This document shows positions 33,519 through 36,099 of a DNA stretch of 36,099 bases, one piece after another. Origin of the DNA: Gemmatimonadota bacterium (GTDB taxonomy: Bacteria > Gemmatimonadota > Gemmatimonadetes > Longimicrobiales > Gaopeijiaceae); contig SLCK01000049.1 of NCBI GenBank assembly GCA_007125845.1, positions 1 through 36,099 on the forward strand, in the 5' to 3' direction. The notes under the pieces are model-generated. The model worked only from the letters and a program-made list of their open reading frames with translations, searched no databases and had not been told where the DNA came from. The first letter of the stretch is position 1. Every line of letters starts with the position of its first letter. Made by a program: the position numbers and the translations under genes.

Positions 33519-35517
33519 GAGGACGTGGGAGAGGGGGCGGGCGGCGCTCATGGGCCCCTTCCGGACCACTGTGTGGGTCGGTGCGGCGCTCGTCATCGGA
33601 GCGCTCCTGCAGTGGGCTCCGGCGGAGCCTTCAGTCTACCGCTGGATCCCCTTCGGCCTGGCCTACCTGGTCGGCGGCGTGCCGATCGCCCGCGACACCT
33701 GGCAGGCGCTGCGGCAAGGGCGCCTCTCGATCGACTTCCTTATGGGCGCCGCCGCTCTGGGCGCCGCGGTCGTGGGCGAGCCCCTCGAGGGGGCGATCCT
33801 CATCTTCCTCTTCACCCTTTCGAACGCCCTTGAGCAGAGGGCGCTCGGGAAGACTCGCACGGCTGTCGAGGCCCTGGTGGAGCTCCGCCCCGAGGAGGCG
33901 ATGCGCGTCGGAGTCGACGGAGTGGAGGAGGGGCGCGTGCCCGTCGACTCGCTGGCTCCGGGCGATCGGATCCGGGTGAAGCCCGGGGAGCGAATCGCTG
34001 TCGACGGCACGGTCGTCGAGGGCAGCGGGGAGGTGGATCAGTCCGCCATCACCGGGGAGTCGGTGCCGGTTCGCAAGGAGCCGGGCACCGAGGTCTTCGC
34101 GGCCACGATCCTATCCGGGGGATCGCTCGTCGTGGAGACGAAGCGGGAGGCCCACGAAACTCTGCTGGCACGCATCATCCAGCTCGTGGAGGAGGCGAGA
34201 GAGAGCCGTGCGCCGGCGCAGCACTTCATCGACCGCTTCGCCCACCCGTATACGCTCGCGGTCGTGGGGATCACGTCGCTTTACGTGCTGGTTCCACCCT
34301 TCGCGCTGGGGTGGGAGTGGTCGGAGGCCTTCTACCGGGCTATGACTCTGCTCGTTGTGGCGAGTCCCTGCGCACTCATCATCTCGACGCCTGCGGCAAT
34401 CCTCTCGGGCATCGCCAACGGGGCACGGCACGGCATCCTGTTCAAGGGCGGAGCCGTGCTCGATCGCGCCGGAGCGATCGACACGCTCGCATTCGACAAG
34501 ACCGGCACGCTGACCGAGGGCCGGCCCCTACTCCTGGATCTCGTCGCGCTGAATCCGACTGAAGGGGATGGGGCCGAGGAGGAACGGGAGATCCTCTCCC
34601 TGGCCGCTTCGCTCGAACGCGATTCCGAGCATCATCTGGCGGGGGCGATTCTGCGGGCGGCAGAGGAGTCCGGACTCCGCCCGGCAGCCCCCAGGGATTT
34701 CCGGGCCTTTCCGGGAGAGGGGGTGGAGGGCCGCGTGGATGGGCGCACAGCATGGATCGGAAACGAGGTCATGGCCCGGAGGATGGAGTCCCGCATCCCT
34801 CCACTTCTCAGGGGATGGACCGCAGAAGCCACCTCTCGCGGTCGATCCGTCGTCTACGTGGGTGAAGGGAATCGGGCCCTCGGTGCGCTTGCCTTCGGGG
34901 ATCGGCTCAAGCCCGACGCCGCGGCCTCGATCCGGCATCTCAAGTATGAGGGTGTGAGGTGGATCACCATCCTCTCCGGGGACCATCCCGACGCGGTGCG
35001 CGCGGTGGCCGCTGAGCTGGGTGTGGACGAAGTGCGCGCCGGCCTCCTTCCCCACGAGAAGGTGGAGGCGATCCAAGCGCTTTCCGAGCGCTCGCACGGG
35101 GTCGCGATGGTGGGAGACGGGGTGAATGACGCCCCGGCCATGGCGGCAGCCTCGCTCGGGATTGCGATGGGAGCCGCCGGCACCGATGTGGCGATCGAGA
35201 CGGCAGACGTGGTTCTGATGGGCGAGGAGGTCGCCAAGGTGGACTACGTGCTCCACCTCGGCCGGAGGGCCCGGCGGGTGGTCCGGCAGAACGTCTACTT
35301 TTCCATCGGCTGGATGCTGCTGCTGGTCGCGCTGGCCTCTACGGTGGGTCTTCCCCTGTCCCTTGCCGTCGTAGCACACGAGGGCAGCACTCTCCTCGTG
35401 GCGCTCAACGGCCTGCGTCTCCTCGGCGGTACCCCTCATCCGCAAAGGGTCCCCAGTGCCTGGCAGGGTTCTGAGGAACGAAAACACCCCCCATTGGGAG
35501 GGCCCCGGGCCGGGTAG
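33490..35517 (+). CDS. P1B-4-type heavy-metal ATPase
   Basis: The 675-residue protein lacks an N-terminal metal-binding domain and has about six membrane helices, TGES, the ion motif S292-P293-C294, phosphorylated D336 in DKTGT, SEHH and GDGVNDAP. The last helix has HEGSTLLVALNGLRLL. SPC with HEG-S-T in the last helices is the P1B-4 signature (CoaT/CtpD-like; Co, Fe or Zn efflux), not Cu(I) or the classic Zn/Cd type. The ATG at 33490 overlaps the flavoprotein gene by 29 bp; a start at 33550 after GAGAGGGGG is an alternative. The C-terminal tail (from about 655) is polar and unmatched. Confidence 0.85.
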   Translation: MPQPGRTTSRRTWERGRAALMGPFRTTVWVGAALVIGALLQWAPAEPSVYRWIPFGLAYLVGGVPIARDTWQALRQGRLSIDFLMGAAALGAAVVGEPLEGAILIFLFTLSNALEQRALGKTRTAVEALVELRPEEAMRVGVDGVEEGRVPVDSLAPGDRIRVKPGERIAVDGTVVEGSGEVDQSAITGESVPVRKEPGTEVFAATILSGGSLVVETKREAHETLLARIIQLVEEARESRAPAQHFIDRFAHPYTLAVVGITSLYVLVPPFALGWEWSEAFYRAMTLLVVASPCALIISTPAAILSGIANGARHGILFKGGAVLDRAGAIDTLAFDKTGTLTEGRPLLLDLVALNPTEGDGAEEEREILSLAASLERDSEHHLAGAILRAAEESGLRPAAPRDFRAFPGEGVEGRVDGRTAWIGNEVMARRMESRIPPLLRGWTAEATSRGRSVVYVGEGNRALGALAFGDRLKPDAAASIRHLKYEGVRWITILSGDHPDAVRAVAAELGVDEVRAGLLPHEKVEAIQALSERSHGVAMVGDGVNDAPAMAAASLGIAMGAAGTDVAIETADVVLMGEEVAKVDYVLHLGRRARRVVRQNVYFSIGWMLLLVALASTVGLPLSLAVVAHEGSTLLVALNGLRLLGGTPHPQRVPSAWQGSEERKHPPLGGPRAG

Positions 35518-35523
35518 CCGGCC
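35508..35523. terminator. possible bidirectional hairpin between convergent genes
   Basis: GGCCGG (35508-35513) and CCGGCC (35518-35523) form a perfect 6-bp stem around the 4-base loop GTAG, which holds the ATPase stop codon. It sits exactly where two convergent genes end. There is no T-run, so its terminator function is uncertain. Confidence 0.35.
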
Positions 35524-36012
35524 TCAGTTGGCCTCCAGCCAGTCCTCGAGCCACTCGTCGGCATTTTCAAGCGAGCGGCCCTCGACGGCCCAGGCCCGCA
35601 TGCCCCCATCCAGGTGATGGAGGTTGGTGAATCCTCGCTCGGAAAGCTCCTCGGCTGCCATGATGCTCATTCCCCCGCTCATGCAGTAGAGGAGGAGCCC
35701 GACGTCTGGATCCTCGGGAAGCTGGTCGAGGTAAGCTTCGATTTCGTCGTACGGGATGTCCAGGTGCGTTCCCGGAATCTCGCCCTCGTAGGGGATGTGC
35801 ACGTTGACCACGAGGTAATCGTCCCTCTCCATCAGCTCCGCCATTTCATCCGGATTGAGGATCGCGTAGGTCGGCGCGGCTTCCTCGGCCTCGACCGCTT
35901 CGTCCGCTTCCGGTGCTTCGGGCAGGTCCGAGTCAGGAGCGCCGCAGGCTCCGAGGAGGGCGGCGAGCGCGAATGCTACGAGGGTTCCGTGTGCTGGATG
36001 TGCCTGCCTCAT
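35524..36012 (-). CDS. rhodanese-domain lipoprotein
   Basis: The 162-residue protein has a lipoprotein signal with lipobox LLGAC (C23), an acidic linker (about 26-46) and a single rhodanese domain (about 48-155). The active-site Cys is C110 in LLYCMSGGMS. Rhodaneses carry sulfane sulfur as a Cys persulfide and often use a CxxGxR loop; here the Arg is replaced by Met (C-M-S-G-G-M), which may change the substrate. It is exported and lipid-anchored, so it acts outside the cytoplasm. A palindrome lies 47 bp upstream. It is convergent with the P1B-4 ATPase, 6 bp between the stops. Confidence 0.85.
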   Translation of the reverse strand: MRQAHPAHGTLVAFALAALLGACGAPDSDLPEAPEADEAVEAEEAAPTYAILNPDEMAELMERDDYLVVNVHIPYEGEIPGTHLDIPYDEIEAYLDQLPEDPDVGLLLYCMSGGMSIMAAEELSERGFTNLHHLDGGMRAWAVEGRSLENADEWLEDWLEAN

Positions 36013-36058
36013 CGTCGGTCGCTCCTCGTTTCGGGACGATCGCCCACCACACCACCGC

Positions 36059-36080
36059 GATCCTACAATTTCGTAGGATC
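36059..36080. promoter_or_regulatory. palindromic site upstream of the rhodanese gene
   Basis: GATCCTAC (36059-36066) and GTAGGATC (36073-36080) are perfect 8-bp complements around AATTTC. The site lies 47 bp before the rhodanese start, a usual place for an operator. It resembles the 19-bp nir/nar sites only in the CTAC/GTAG ends and in the AATTTC core, so it is probably a different or diverged regulator site. Confidence 0.5.
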
Positions 36081-36099
36081 GCGGCCAGAACGCACCTGC

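Noticed and set aside
1..36099. Mobile elements, prophage or CRISPR
   Set aside because: No transposase, integrase, phage structural gene, terminal inverted repeats with target duplication or spaced direct repeats were found. Gene style and GC content look even through the window.

Overview
The window is a GC-rich, densely coded bacterial chromosome segment with no phage, transposon, CRISPR, tRNA or rRNA that I can see. The gene set is a denitrification core with a copper nitrite reductase, a NarC-like dihaem cytochrome leading into narG, several signal-peptide lipoproteins and porins of a Gram-negative envelope, and the PrkA/YeaH/SpoVR triad. It fits a Gram-negative environmental bacterium such as a member of Gemmatimonadota. 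That assignment is an inference from gene content and codon style, not from a marker gene.

Region 1 (1-12.0 kb, all minus strand) is a nitrogen-oxide and sulfide respiration cluster. It starts with the first 18 codons of narG at the left edge, preceded in transcription order by a dihaem membrane-anchored cytochrome c (narC-like). Next come a NarL-type response regulator with its soluble PAS histidine kinase, and a Crp/Fnr regulator overlapping the NO-damage repair protein Ric. Then come a haem-copper-oxidase-like membrane protein and nirK. Furthest right is a four-gene operon of radical SAM/SPASM protein, alginate-export-type porin, haem c lipoprotein and a flavocytochrome c sulfide dehydrogenase flavoprotein. 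A 19-bp palindrome, TGTAGGGAAWTTCCCTACA, occurs upstream of three of these units (narC-narG, nirK, radical SAM operon) and looks like the operator of a shared regulon.

Region 2 (12.1-16.0 kb, plus strand) is copper handling: a four-helix membrane protein, then copZ, a 60-residue membrane peptide, copA and csoR. A TTGACA promoter and a CsoR-like operator with three GGGTAT/ATACCC half-sites precede copZ. An APC-family transporter broken by a stop codon and a frameshift follows on the other strand.

Region 3 (17.6-24.1 kb) holds the stress/starvation operon prkA-yeaH-spoVR, with glutamate dehydrogenase divergent from it. Region 4 (24.1-30.4 kb) holds a DUF3108 protein, a BCCT transporter and an operon of TPR lipoprotein, DUF3006 protein and secreted metallo-beta-lactamase-fold hydrolase, followed by a VOC-domain protein.

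Region 5 (30.6-36.1 kb) holds an outer-membrane barrel protein, then an overlapping run of an ABC ATPase without a permease, a CoA-disulfide-reductase-like flavoprotein and a P1B-4 metal ATPase. A convergent rhodanese lipoprotein with its own palindromic upstream site ends the window. Flavocytochrome c, CoA-disulfide reductase and rhodanese together suggest that reduced sulfur is handled alongside nitrite respiration; this is inference.
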